Shown: positions 20,664 to 32,040 of the stretch, piece after piece
How positions within the stretch are numbered: the stretch's first letter is position 1
How the letters are laid out: the number at the start of each line of letters is the position of its first letter
Assembly (NCBI GenBank): GCA_916700875.1
Contig: CAKAKS010000072.1
Coordinates: forward strand, 40,752,170 to 40,816,169
Length of the DNA stretch: 64,000 bases
Direction of reading: 5' to 3'
Source: Sebastes aleutianus
Lineage: Eukaryota > Chordata > Actinopteri > Perciformes > Sebastidae
Position numbers and translations under genes: made by a program
Notes under the pieces: generated by a model
The model's database searches: none
Seen by the model: the letters and a program-made list of their open reading frames with translations, nothing else
What the model was told of the DNA's origin: nothing

Positions 20664-23600
20664 TCAGCGTCTCAGTCGGAGGAAGAAGGCGTGGCGGCAC
20701 TCTGTGCTGTCCACAGGATAGTATTTATCATAGAAGTCCAGGATGTACTCCTCCGCTTTAAAACCAAACTTCTGATAAAGCAGCATGGCGGGATTACTGG
20801 CCGACACGTGCAGCGTTACGTCTTTCCCCATACACGTCTGAAAAACACAAACAACAACACGTCTGAAAAACACAAACAACAACACGTCTGAAAAACACAA
20901 ACAACAACACGTCTGGGAAACACACAACCAACACGTCTGAAAAACACAAACAACAACACGTCTGGGAAACACAAACAACAACACTGACCCCTGCTGCCTC
21001 ACCTGGATGAGATGGTAGATCATGAAGGTGCCGATGCCGGCTCTCCTCCACTCAGGATGGACCTGCAGGAAGGAGATGTAGGCCTCGTTGTACTTCACGT
21101 CAGGCACCATGAAACCAAAGCCGATCACAACTTTCTTATAGAGGACGACCACGCTGAAGTCCGGGTACTGCAGGCACTCTGATAGGTCCACACCTGGAGG
21201 AGGAGAAGACCAAACAAACGGTAGGTTTAGGAGACACAAATTCATGGTCGGGTGGTTCTAGGCAAGTAAACGAATGTGCGTCAGTGCTACCTGGCCAGAA
21301 GCTATCGTGACACATGGCGTTGACAGAGGGGATGTGGTTTGGGCGGACGTAGCAGTAGTCGATGGAGGCGTTGGGTTCAGGGACCCAGTCAGGCTCCTTT
21401 CTGTGATGGTAAGCTCTGATCTCTGCCAACAACCTCAGCTTCACCGGACGACTCTCATAATCCCTCCTGAAAAACAAACACAGTGCTGTACTACCTACTA
21501 TGATTACTATCACTAACGAGATGGCATTGACCCGTGGAGGTCAGAGGTAGTCAACCTTCTCTACCTGAGAGAAGGTTTCGGGACTCTCTCTACCTGACGG
21601 AAGGTTTCGGGACTCTCTCTACCTGACGAAAGGTTTGAGAACTCTCTCTACCTGACGAAAGGTTTGAGAACTCTCTCTACTTGACGAAAGGTTTGAGAAC
21701 TCTCTCTACTTGACGAAAGGTTTCAGGACTCTCTCTACCTGATGGAAGCTTTGAGAACTCTCTCTACTTGACGGAAGGTTTCAGGACTCTCTCTACTTGA
21801 CGAAAGGTTTCAGGACTCTCTCTACTTGACGAAAGGTTTCAGGACTCTCTCTACCTGATGGAAGCTTTGAGAACTCTCTCTACTTGACGGAAGGTTTCAG
21901 GACTCTCTCTACTTGACGAAAGGTTTCAGGACTCTCTACTTGACGAAAGATTTGAGAACTCTCTCTACTTGACGTAAGGTTTGAGAACTCTCTCTACTTG
22001 ACGAAAGGTTTGAGAACTCTCTCTACTTGACGAAAGGTTTCAGGACTCTCTACTTGACGAAAGGTTTCAGGACTCTCTCTACCTGACAGAAGCTTTGAGA
22101 ACTCTCTCTACTTGACGAAAGGTTTCAGGACTCTCTCTACTTGACGAAAGGTTTCAGGACTCTCTCTACCTGACAGAAGCTTTGAGAACTCTCTCTACTT
22201 GACGAAAGGTTTGAGAACTCTCTCTACTTGACGAAAGGTTTCAGGACTCTCTCTACCTGACAGAAGCTTTGTGAACTCTCTCTACCTGACGAAAGGTTTG
22301 AGAACTCTCTCTACTTGACGAAAGGTTTGAGAACTCTCTCTACTTGACGAAAGGTTTCAGGACTCTCTCTACTTGATGAAAGGTTTCAGGACTCTCTCTA
22401 CTTGATGAAAGGTTTCAGGACTCTCTCTACCTGACGAAAGGTTTGAGAACTCTCTCTACTTGACGAAAGGTTTCAGGACTCTCTCTACTTGACAAAAGGT
22501 TTCAGGACTCTCTCTACTTGACAAAAGGTTTCAGGACTCTCTCTACTTGACGGAAGGTTTCGGTACTCTCTACTTGACGGAAGGTTTCAGGACTCTCTCT
22601 ACTTGACGGAAGGTTTCAGGACTCTCTCTACCTGACGGAAGGTTTCAGGACTCTCTTTACCTAATTGAATATTTTATAAAACTCTTTACCTGATGAACGG
22701 TTTCAGGACTCTCTACTTGACGGAAGGTTTCGGTACTCTCTACTTGACGGAAGGTTTCAGGACTCTCTCTACTTGACGAAAGGTTTCAGGACTCTCTCTA
22801 CCTGATGGAAGCTTTGAGAACTCTCTCTACTTGACGGAAGGTTTCAGGACTCTCTCTACCTGACGGAAGGTTTCAGGACTCTCTTTACCTAATTGAATAT
22901 TTTATAAAACTCTTTACCTGATGAACGGTTTCAGGATGCGAGAGGTGTATGGACTCTTGATGGTCTGGTCCAAACTGCCTTCGGCTCCCATCAGACGATG
23001 CCAGAAGGACACCGAGTGCTGCTGGATGCCTCTTCTGCTAGAAAGGTTGGTCTGCACACAAACAAAGTTGTCTAATGTTTACCATAGACAAGTTTCATTT
23101 GAACATTTTACTGTTGCTTCAGTATCCTAAATTGCTATAAGAGCAGTTTCTCTGATACCTTGTTGACAGCAGCTGACCACTGGAGAACTGGTAAGAACGA
23201 TGTTGGCGGAGAGTTCAGAACTGTGTTAAGACTAAATCTGCTTTTTCATTATGCCTTCTACTGTATTTTGTGGTTTTGTTAAATTCTATAGAAAGAATCA
23301 ACAGCTGTGAATGAACTACCATCATGAATGATTCCAGGAGCAGCATCAATGAAAAGTTGTCTTGAGGTCACATTGCTTCCTTAAAATAACCACTCCTGCT
23401 GAAATAGGATGCTAGGACATGACATGACGTAGGGAGGTAAGTATGAACCAACGGGATATAAGAGAATGTGACTGAATAAGACCAGGATGAATGTTGAAGG
23501 TACCTGGAAGCGATCAAGAATACGCATCTCCTGGCTGTTGGTGCAGTATCTCTCCATGACTCCACCTCGCATCAGTTTCCCCGCCCCCTGGGCGCCGTAG

Positions 23601-26099
23601 ATCCCTCCCACCAGGCTGAGGGTGGCGCTGACCGCCCGGTCAATGTCCAGCAAGGGGAGCCCTCTCTGACGCTTGGCCTGGCGGACCAGCAGCTTCCTGT
23701 GGAGGCGTTTGGCCTGCGGGGTGACGGCCAAGGCCAGTGTGCAGGCATCCAGCCGTCGCAGCAGCATCCTCTCCTCATAAAGACTGAGGCAGGCGAAGTG
23801 AGGAGTCTGGGAGACGCCGCCAGCTCCGTCTGCTTTCTCAGGATGAGCTATCCTCCTCCGCTCGGGCCCTCCGGCACCAACACACCCACCAGTGGAGAGA
23901 GACGGACCTTCACTGCGTCCCACTGGCTCTTCAAAGTCGTCATCGCGCTCAAGGTCTTCATCGTCCTCGCTCTCTGCTTCACATTTGATGTGTGGTGGTA
24001 CTGGCCGGAGCTTCTTGCGGGCAACAAGGTTGGCGCGAGGAGGAGGGATGTACTCCATCCCTGGGTCGATCATTCCCTCCGTCTCCATCTCCTCATCGTC
24101 TGGAGGTCCAAGCAGCAGAGAGGACAGGCCATCAGTGTTTACATCATGTTAAAATAACGCAACAACTCACAGCGGACGGTTCATTTAGTAGATCCATCCA
24201 TCCATTATCATTCACACCTACGGGACATTTAGGGTCACCAATGAACCTGCATGTCTTTGGACTGTGGGAGGAAGCCAGAGAACCAGAGTAAACCCACGCT
24301 AACACGGGGAGAACATGCAAACTCCACACAGAAGCCACGACCCTCTTGCTGTGAGGCGACAGTGCTTTAGTAGATGTTCATTTCTATTTAGAAGAACACA
24401 CCTGGATGAGTGGAACATGAACTCACCGTGGAACAGAGCCTGTGGCGGCATGGCGTCGGGGATGAGGTCTGCCTCCGACAGCAGACTGGGTGTTGCCGAT
24501 TGAGATGCTGGCGTCCCCGGGGCGGAGAAATCAGGTGAAGGTGATGGTGACGGGCTGGTGAGCGGTGTTCGGTCTGATGAGCTGAGGGAGGAGAAATCAA
24601 TGACCTCGCCTTTCTCCAGGACGAGGTCGGGCCGGCGACCGGCATTCCCCCCGCGGCCTCCTTTGACCGGCGTGGAGGAGGCGCTGCGGTCGGTGTAGCC
24701 TCCCACCGCCTCTTTCTGAGCCCGTCGGATGTCTTTGGCTTCTTGTGTGCGACAACGCTTCTCCTTCAGCTGGATGGCGTTCTCCACAGCGTTTCTGGCG
24801 CCGCGCTTCCTCAGGCCCTCCACGGTGATGATCGGGTCCATGGCAGGTTTTGAGGCTGTAGGTGAAAATATCAGCTCAGTGTCGTTTTGGACACATTTTG
24901 ACCAGAGCTCTCCTGGATCAGTGCAGGTTACCTTTAGCCTTGGTGGTGGATTTGTCCGCCTCCGGCCGCAGAGTTGGAGGTCTGTTCTGAACGAGTTTCC
25001 ACCAGCCGGGTTCGCCAAACTCCTGCGCTCCAGACCGGAAGAAGGTGGGACTGCCGACCGACAGGCAGCCGGCCACCGTGCTCCACCACGTCGATGTCTT
25101 CTTCCTGCAGAGAGAGTCACCAGGTCAAACACGGGAACAGGAAACGGTACATTCGGACAGGACGTGCTGAACGAGGCAGAGCAGCCTCCTCTCTGGAGGT
25201 GAATCATGAGGAGCACACTGAGGTTATAAACAGGGACAAGCAGAGGACATGTCCAGTGTGTCTTCACACTGTGCTGTACCATCTTTAGGCCGTCTCCACC
25301 ACAGAGCCAAAAAACGTTTTGTTTTTTAAGCATGAATTCAAGTATGAAAGTACGTAGTAGTCGATACCAATACCAGTGAAATTCCATGATTCTCGATACC
25401 AATTCAATTCCCATTTCCTTCAACATCCACTTCTTGTTGTTAAGAAGTGAAACAGGTCATAATTCTCTCTATTATCTATTTTATATTGCTGTGAAAACAT
25501 CTCCTTCAAACAACAATTAATTCAAGTTTCTCACCAAAAACTACATTTTACTAGAGTACATTTGAAAACAACATGATAACGTTATAGATAACCTTCACCC
25601 AATACTAATTTTTACTGAAAGCTTGAACGCATCATAATGTAAATCAATTGCACCTCCCGTGATGAAATCGTCAGGATGAGCTAACAAGCTCTCCTCTTGC
25701 TGATTTCAACACAGGTTTGTTGTTCACCGTGTAGCATCATCAGGGAAAAATAGGATGCGTCCTGTGGACGCGTCAAGAATTAGTTTACTGCGTTCCAAAC
25801 ACATTTTCAGCAGAGTCTCGCCCTCCACCTCCCCCTCCTTTTCAACAGTATTAATAGACATGTTAATAACAGTATTAATAAAAGCTACAGTGACCTCGTT
25901 CCCAGCAGGAAGTTCCAGTGGCGGCCAATAAAGGCGCAGATGTCCTCTTTCCACCTGAAGTAGCCCTGTCGGCCCGTCCCCTCCAGAGACAGGTTGTACA
26001 TGGCCAACATCACCACCTGACACACATATTAAAACATGAAATGTTAATTATGATCATAAGCTTTGTTATTTTATCTTTCATATCAGAGGTGTGTATCTG

Positions 26100-26132
<33 letters not shown>

Positions 26133-26913
26133 CACAGTGGGTCAAAGTAAGCGTAACCCTTTATGTTAAAGTAACCCTTTATGTTATTTCCGCTAACGTT
26201 GACTCAGCTAGTGCTAGCGTTCACATTATTCAGAACCTTATTGATTAGCTCACTGTGCTCACCTACGTCACTGCTTCCTGCTAACGGCTGAGTGGGCGTT
26301 AACATTTGAAATAAGCGGATCAGAACACAGGTGGAGCCGCCGTCTAAAGCCAGCAGAGCTCTGCTGTATGAGAAGAAGCTTTACTTAATGCTTGTGTTGG
26401 TTGGTTGCTGTGTATCAGCTGCAGCAGAGTTCGTACCTGCTGCCAGGTGAGTCTCATCCTCTCAAAGCTCTCCTTGCCGTCCTCGGAGCAGTCGGAGCAG
26501 ATGAATTTAAAGAAGTTGTCTCCTTTCAGGTAGCTGGGCTGCTCACCTCTGAGCTGAGCTGAGGCACAAACACAAGAACTTCATTTAGTGAGTTTCATAT
26601 TCAGGATCTGATGTGGACCATGAAGCAGCAGGTAAACGTGGTTTTGAATCTCACCTGCAGGGACCCACTTGTGGCAGCGGTCGCAGTAGAAGGACATGTC
26701 CTCACAGGCCCAGCCTCCATCAGCCTCCTCGCCCACGTCGCTGGTCAGAGAGTCTCCGCTCTGGTCATGTGACAGGTCCACCGATCCCTGATCCTCCGAC
26801 TCCACGATGAGCAGAGTCTCGCCCTCGACCTCCCCCTCCTCCAGACCCTCCGAGGCCGACGTACAGGCCGCCTCGTCCTCTCCTCCACCCAGTTGCTCGC
26901 TGCTGCTGTCCAT
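20664..26913 (-). CDS. kat14: Lysine acetyltransferase 14 (CSRP2BP/ATAC2), complete
   Basis: KAT14 is a GNAT-family subunit of the nuclear ATAC complex that acetylates histones. Exons in transcription order: 26913-26655, 26558-26437, 26016-25895, 25104-24932, 24855-24427, 24099-23504, 23051-22918, 21466-21291, 21193-21003, 20837-20664; total 2376 nt, 791 aa (human about 782). All GT-AG, phases consistent. Seen: acidic N-terminus with EEGEVEGETLLIVESEDQ; a CDRC...CSDC zinc-binding pair; QQVVMLAMYNLSLEGTGRQG; KKTSTWWSTVAGCLSVGSP; DFSSLSSSDRTPLTSPSPSP; and the C-terminal GNAT domain with SFLQVHPEWRRAGIGTFMIY and VTLHVSASNPAMLLYQKFGF. The start is the ATG of MDSSSEQLGG, 11 nt after an acceptor at 26925. 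No separate promoter is visible between it and pet117. Two introns carry arrays that duplicate splice sites. Confidence 0.95.
20832..20985 (-). repeat. 25-bp tandem repeat duplicating the kat14 last-exon splice acceptor (6 copies)
   Basis: On the minus strand the unit is GTTGTTGTTTGTGTTTTTCA, then G/ACGT: a complete pyrimidine-rich acceptor plus the first bases of the exon. Copies start at 20833, 20858, 20883, 20908, 20932 and 20957; two have CCCAG instead of TTCAG. The conserved protein (HLIQ/TCMGKD) uses the copy at 20837. Confidence 0.88.
21545..22917 (-). repeat. 29-bp minisatellite derived from the kat14 exon 7 donor junction (about 47 copies)
   Basis: The plus-strand unit CTACTTGACGAAAGGTTTCA plus GGACTCTCT closely resembles the exon edge at 22913-22936 (TTACCTGATGAACGGTTTCA, then GGA). 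An exact copy of that edge recurs at about 22687-22706 within a 38-bp block that is itself duplicated (AATTGAATATTTTATAAAAC). The array fills nearly all of intron 7. Confidence 0.9.
24190..24355. mobile_element. Conserved teleost interspersed repeat in kat14 intron 5
   Basis: Contains ATCCATCCATCCATTATCAT, CATTTAGGGTCACCAATGAA, CATGTCTTTGGACTGTGGGA and GGGGAGAACATGCAAACTCC, a very common teleost repeat signature. A short related fragment occurs around 42750-42810. Confidence 0.7.
25105..25894 (-). other. kat14 intron 3
   Basis: Holds decayed repeat sequence around 25290-25720. At about 25800-25835, on the minus strand, a short frame reads EGEVEGETLL, a 30-bp match to kat14 exon 1 at about 26811-26843. 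The rest has no recognised feature. Confidence 0.5.
26017..26436 (-). other. kat14 intron 2, with (TG)n at 26101-26131
   Basis: 420-bp intron with one TG microsatellite and nothing else recognisable. Confidence 0.6.
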
Positions 26914-27084
26914 CACTGACACACCTGTACAGGTAAACATCCGGTGAGTCAGAGCGGCGTCGCTCTCACACGGTTTACAGTCTGTGGTCGCTCTGATCGA
27001 GGTTTATTCATGACCCGCATCACAAATGTGACATCACTTCCTCTCTCTGGGCCGAGTGCAGCAGGTAGACTTCAAACTGGTTCT

Positions 27085-27215
27085 GATGAACCAGGACCAG
27101 AGGACAAACCAGGACCAGAGGACGTACCAGGACCAGAGGACAAACCATGACCAGAGGACAAACCAGGACCAGAGGCTAAACCAGGACCAGAGGACAAACC
27201 AGGACCAGAGGACAA
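27085..27215. repeat. 18-bp CCAGGACCAGAGGACAAA minisatellite (about 7 copies)
   Basis: Head-to-tail units with small variants (ATGACC, GGCTAAA) in the pet117-kat14 junction intron. Confidence 0.9.
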
Positions 27216-27331
27216 ACAAACACTACTGTTGAAACGTTATTAATCAGCTGTTCTATCGATGCTCTTCTTCTCTCCTTCAATAATAACTATTCTAACAGAG
27301 ATTAAAACAGAAGAATTCAGACACCAAATGT

Positions 27332-27337
27332 TTTATT
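27332..27337 (-). terminator. pet117: Candidate pet117 polyadenylation signal
   Basis: AATAAA on the minus strand about 220 nt after the pet117 stop codon. It would give a monocistronic pet117 mRNA when the junction intron is not spliced. Confidence 0.45.
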
Positions 27338-27555
27338 TAAAGAAGAATGAAATGAGTCAAACGTCCCGTTAGAGGATGTCCCCACAGTGTTGTGTGATGG
27401 GAGAATACTGTTGAACTTGCATGTTGAATGAGTTAATTAAGCATCAGTGAACCACAACGGGTCAACTGGGCTCTAAATATTTACTCCACAGTGTGTTGGT
27501 TAGTGATGATCTCCAGCCTCTCTGTGTGTGAACAGGTGGACACAGGTTACCTGTC

Positions 27556-29470
27556 TCAGTGGTCCTGTGGATGGAGCTCTGTCAGCCGGCGGCGTCTCTC
27601 CTCCTCCAGCTGTGTGGTCAGAGTCCTCTGCTCCTCCAGCAGCCTCAGATTCTCCTTCTTCCTCTGCAGCCGCTCCAGATCCCTGACGACGCCCTCGTGG
27701 AGACGCTGGACCACAAAACACAACAACAACAACAACAACAACATCAGCTGTGATTCATCCTGATGAACTTCATCATAATCCATCACATGATGACTTGTTT
27801 CAGTCTGGACCAAAGAGGACAGACAGACAGTTTTACACTGTAAATAGTCTCACTACTACTAATAACCCAATTCAGGAGTCCTTAACAGAAATGTAAACTG
27901 TTCAACCCTTGGTTTCATTTTTAATTGTTCGATCATGTTGTCTGTGTTATTGCAGATGGTATACATTTGGCCAGGGTGTTTTATTTTATTAATATTTTGG
28001 AAGTTGACCCTAAGCTCCTATAATAAGTCTCTAATAAACTGTGTGGCCCTGAAGGACAAACATGTCCCATTAAAACCACCATGTTTGATCCCACGGCCAT
28101 TACAGCATCAAATCATTCATCCTAATATATCAGGATTTAATCTGGAACACTGGACTTTCACTATTTTACACCAGATTGAGCCATTTTCTCATGTTTGCCC
28201 ATTTTTAAAAGGGACTGTTTGTAAGAATCATAAATGTCTTGTTAACAGCTTCACCTGTGGGCGTTAAGTCAACTAAAGTCAGCGTCCTGTTGCTGGCGCT
28301 TGTGCTCGCTCTACATAGACATGAAGGAGCATCGCTCAACACAGTGAGGAGACACACGTCAGCTAAAAGCACAATATCACTCTATATTTCAGCTGCTTGG
28401 CAGTAATGTTAGCTGACCAGACCAAGGTCTCTCCATGAATCAATGCTGAACCTAGTGTTGGCTTTTCCCGCCTCAGCCTCCCGACCGCGGCCGGAGGGAA
28501 CAGGGGAGACGCCGGAGTTTTGGTCGGAGACGATAACGTTTCTCTCTGCGGAGCCCCGTCACTTCACAAGACACGGGAAACCTCTGTTGGTCTGGAGGAG
28601 CTGCAGCAGTTATTTCTACACAAACGTCCACTGTACATTCACTAGATATTCTCAGAGCTAAACTAACTCTTCTGCAGTGTGGAGTGAGCAGCATGCACGT
28701 GAGAGGTGGAGAGAGAGAGAGAGAGAAGGAGCTTGGTGTGTGAGTGAAGGCAAGCAGAGGAGCAGAGACTCCGGTCCTGGAGACCAAAGCTACGGTCTCC
28801 CCCGCGTCCTCCGACCGCGGCCAACACTGTTTAACAGACGGGCTTCACTAGATACAACCAAGAGGTTTTGATGCTTCCCTGTAGTTTGTGTTGGAGTCTG
28901 AGTCTGAATGCATGAGACACCGACCTGCAATGATCTTTAGAAGTTACAAACAGTCCCTTTAACTCTGCCAACATCGCACACATTGCACCTTTAACTACTG
29001 AATGTGAAGCTAACTTCACATTCAGTAGTTAAAGTAACTTCCTCCTGAAAACACAAAGTCACTGAAACACCCAGCAGCTCATTTCGTCACTAACGTGTCT
29101 CTGATGCTTCTATTCTGAAAAACTGTACCGGATGTTGTTACTAGCTGCTAGCGGCTAGGTAGCGGCTGTATTATTATGAATCTGTAGTTAACCGTCAGCT
29201 TCAGTCAGCTTCAGTCAGTCCGCTTCAGTCAGTCAGTCAGTCCGCTTCAGTCTGTCCGTTAAACACCGGCCGGTTGTTATCTTAACGGTTAAACATTCCG
29301 TTAACTTCCGGTGACCTCCACAGCTAAGCTAAGCTAAGCTAACTGTTAGCTCGGCTCGGTTCGGTTCGGGTTACCTGTCTGTCCCAGGACTGGTTGAGGT
29401 GAACAGCAGCGACAGTGCTCAGAGTCAGAACCACAGAAACACCCAGAACCACTCTAGACACCGCAGACAT
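27556..29470 (-). CDS. pet117: PET117 cytochrome c oxidase chaperone
   Basis: PET117 is a small inner-membrane mitochondrial assembly factor for cytochrome c oxidase; yeast Pet117 supports Cox15 and heme a formation. Coding exons are 29470-29375 (32 codons) and 27705-27556 (49 codons plus stop), giving 81 aa, the same length as human. Exon 1 encodes MSAVSRVVLGVSVVLTLSTV, an N-terminal membrane/targeting helix, then the conserved HLNQSWDRQ. Exon 2 gives RLHEGVVRDLERL and KKENLRLLEEQRTLTTQLEE, a charged helix matching the human VIRDIERQIRKKENIRLL segment. The exon continues 5 nt past the TGA to CAG/GTAACC, an apparent donor that could join kat14. Divergent from rrbp1. Intron 1 carries a transposon and a (TTG)n tract before its acceptor. 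Confidence 0.93.
28204..28962. mobile_element. TTAAAGGGACTGTTTGTAAC-family element, copy 2 (pet117 intron)
   Basis: About 760 bp, starting TTTTAAAAGGGACTGTTTGT and ending AGTTACAAACAGTCCCTTTA/A. Opposite orientation to 19371-20160 and strongly similar across the GC-rich core. The pet117 intron segment 27840-28203 before it has no recognised content. Confidence 0.8.
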
Positions 29471-29531
29471 CACGCTAGCGTTAGCTTCTATTAGCTTCAG
29501 ATGCTAACCGGCTCTGAGGTCCAGCAGGCTG
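29471..29531 (-). promoter_or_regulatory. pet117: pet117 5' UTR and promoter region (inferred)
   Basis: Placed by position just upstream of the pet117 ATG, before interspersed repeat sequence begins. No diagnostic motif apart from proximity. Confidence 0.3.
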
Positions 29532-30060
29532 CTTCTTCTTCTTTGGTGTTTCTTGGCGGTTGGTGAACCAGCTTAAAGATGCAGTACCGCCACCTGCTGG
29601 CCTGGAGGGTGGATCATTCTGGATAATAATTACGATATCTCAAAAAATAAACAAAACAAAAACAAAACAAAAAAAGAAAAGAAAAAGATTTTTTTTAATT
29701 TTTTTATTATTTATTTATTTTATTTTTTTATTGTGTCTTTTTTGATTTATTTTATGTTGGTTTTGTTTAGTTTCGGTTGTCCTTTTATGTTTGTCACAGC
29801 TCTTTGTTTATGTTTTCGCTATGCTTCTTCTGTATGTAAATGTTTTTAATGTTTTCTGCTGTTACTATGGATACTATCATTTTGAAATAAAAAATAAAAA
29901 AAGATATATATTCTATGGAGTCTTTGGTTTAATCCTGTATGTCCTATTTTCAGATGTGTAATGTCCCAGTGTTCTTGCCAGGTGTTGTGCATGTAGTCCT
30001 TAATGATAGTTTTAACCTCTGCTGTACTTAACGGTATTCTACGGCTGCTGCTGCTGCTTC
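29532..30060. mobile_element. Teleost interspersed repeat between pet117 and rrbp1
   Basis: Contains GCAGTACCGCCACCTGCTGG and, further on, AGTCTTTGGTTTAATCCTGT and TTCTTGCCAGGTGTTGTGCA, all familiar from teleost dispersed repeats. An A- and T-rich stretch lies at 29640-29760. No reverse transcriptase frame was found. Confidence 0.55.
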
Positions 30061-30149
30061 TTCCTCTTCGTTGACAATCAGCCGCCTGGTATCCAAACAG
30101 CGCCCTCCTCCGGCCTCTACCAGCATCCTACAGGAGAACTGTTAAAGCT

Positions 30150-31165
30150 AATACAAGTACACATACCACAGTGTAGAAATACTCTGGTACATTCAACATT
30201 TAAGTACAAAAGTACGAGCATTAAAATATAATTAAAGTACGAAATTGAAATAAGAAAACATTAAAATATACTTAAAGTACGAAAAGTAAAAGTACCCATT
30301 CAGCAGAATAATCTATAGTATATTATTGTATTACAATTATTGATGCCAAATGTTTTTGAATATTTTACAGATATTTTTCAGATATTTTACTAATATTGTT
30401 CTGCAATTTAACTAATATTTGTTTTTATCATATTTGACTAATATTTATCTCATATTTAAAAATATTTTTCCTTTATTTTATTAATATCTTTCTGATATTC
30501 TATTAATATTTTCTCATATTTTTCTCATATTTTAAAAATATTTGTCTCATATTTTATTAATATCTTTCTGATATTCTATTAATATTTTCTGATATTTTAC
30601 TAATGTTTTTCTCACATTTTATTAATATTCTTTTGATATTTTATCAATATTTTTTTATATTGTTTCTGATATTATACTAATATTTTTGTCCAACTCTTTA
30701 ATGTTGCAACTGGTAAAGGTGGAGCCAATTTGAATGACTTTATATACTGCTGGTAGTTTAATCTATAATAATACAGCATTTATTAGTTGATTATATTTTG
30801 TTTTAATAATCTGAATCTGTAAAATAACTAAAGTTAGTTAATAAATGTAGAGCAGTAAAAAGTACAATATTTTTCTCTGAGATGAAGCTGAGTAGAAGTA
30901 GAAAGTGGCAGAACATGGAAATAGTAGTATTTTTTAATAGTATCTTTTTCATATTTTTTATTGTAATTTTTCGATTCTATATTTATGTTCTTGACTTTTA
31001 CAGTACTGTGTCATATTTTTATTTCCTCTTACTATGTTCAATGACAAATACCTTGTAAGTGAAAATAAATGTGATACTGAAATATTCCAGTAAAATACAA
31101 GTAAAGTGTACAATACAAAGTTGTACAGTACTTGAGTAAATGTACTTAGTTACATTCCACCACTG
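30150..31165. mobile_element. hAT-like non-autonomous element with internal AT array
   Basis: The right end ACTTGAGTAAATGTACTTAG, then TTACATTCCACCACTGG, is the well-known terminal sequence of a teleost non-autonomous DNA element. Internal CATTAAAATATAATTAAAGT and CCATTCAGCAGAATAATC fit. An AT-rich TTTTCTGATATTTTAC array at 30350-30690 and the TACTGCTGGTAGTTTAATCT segment also occur at 3839-4780 and 6300-8110, linking those blocks to this family. Confidence 0.55.
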
Positions 31166-32040
31166 GCTGTTAGCATATTCAACAACATAATATAGAATAA
31201 AAGATGATAACAAATTTATTAAATTAAAGAGATGAATTGAAATGTCGAAACATAAATACGTATGTTCTCAGCGGGTTCTTCAAATACATTTCTATAATGT
31301 TTTACGAAGCTTTTGGTTATATTATTATTCATAGACAGAGATTAAGAGGTGAGCTCAACTCTTTGGCAACCAAAGAGGTTTGTTTATGGATAAAGAAAAT
31401 TAACCCGATGTTCTGGACATTTGTTATGTGAGTAACATAAATCCTCCAGATGTGACAAAAATAAAACACTTTTATTGTTTTTTTTTCATTTTTATTATGC
31501 CTGTGATAATAACAAGTCATATTTTTTAATAATTAAATCAGAATATTTAAACATGTATTTAATTTGATTTAATACATGTTTCATTATTTACTAAAATACA
31601 AATTAAGTAGAAATATTTTTTTGATTATTTCTGTCACGTAAACAAATGCTTACTCAAAAATTACATCACAAATATTTATCAGAAATATTTAACAATAAAA
31701 CAAAAATATTGAAATTAAAATATTATTTTATTAATTCCGTTAGAAAAAAATGTGTTGTTGAAATAATAGAAAATAAAATGATATATATATATCTTTTTAT
31801 TTCCGTTACAGATAAAAGTACTTTATTATTAGAAATAGTATATTTTACTATTAATACAATAATATAACAATCAGCACTGACTTTTAGTTTTCTATTCATA
31901 AAACAGTAAAAATAAATATTTTTATGTGAATAAAATCAGAACGTCAACATTTGTCAAATCTGTAGTTTTAAGAGAACTACATCTCCCATGAGGCTCTCTG
32001 GGTTAAATGTGACGTCCCCGCTGACTGACCAATGAGGAGC
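31166..32040. other. AT-rich intergenic DNA before rrbp1
   Basis: Very AT-rich with scattered short open frames of no recognised family. No gene supported. Confidence 0.6.

Larger units (their letters stand above)
26914..27550 (-). other. pet117-kat14 junction intron
   Basis: Between the donor at 27550 (5 nt after the pet117 stop) and the acceptor before the kat14 start exon (exon edge 26924). It contains an 18-bp GGACCAGAGGACAAACCA repeat at about 27085-27215 and an AATAAA on the minus strand at 27332-27337. No GC-rich promoter was seen for kat14 alone. Confidence 0.6.
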
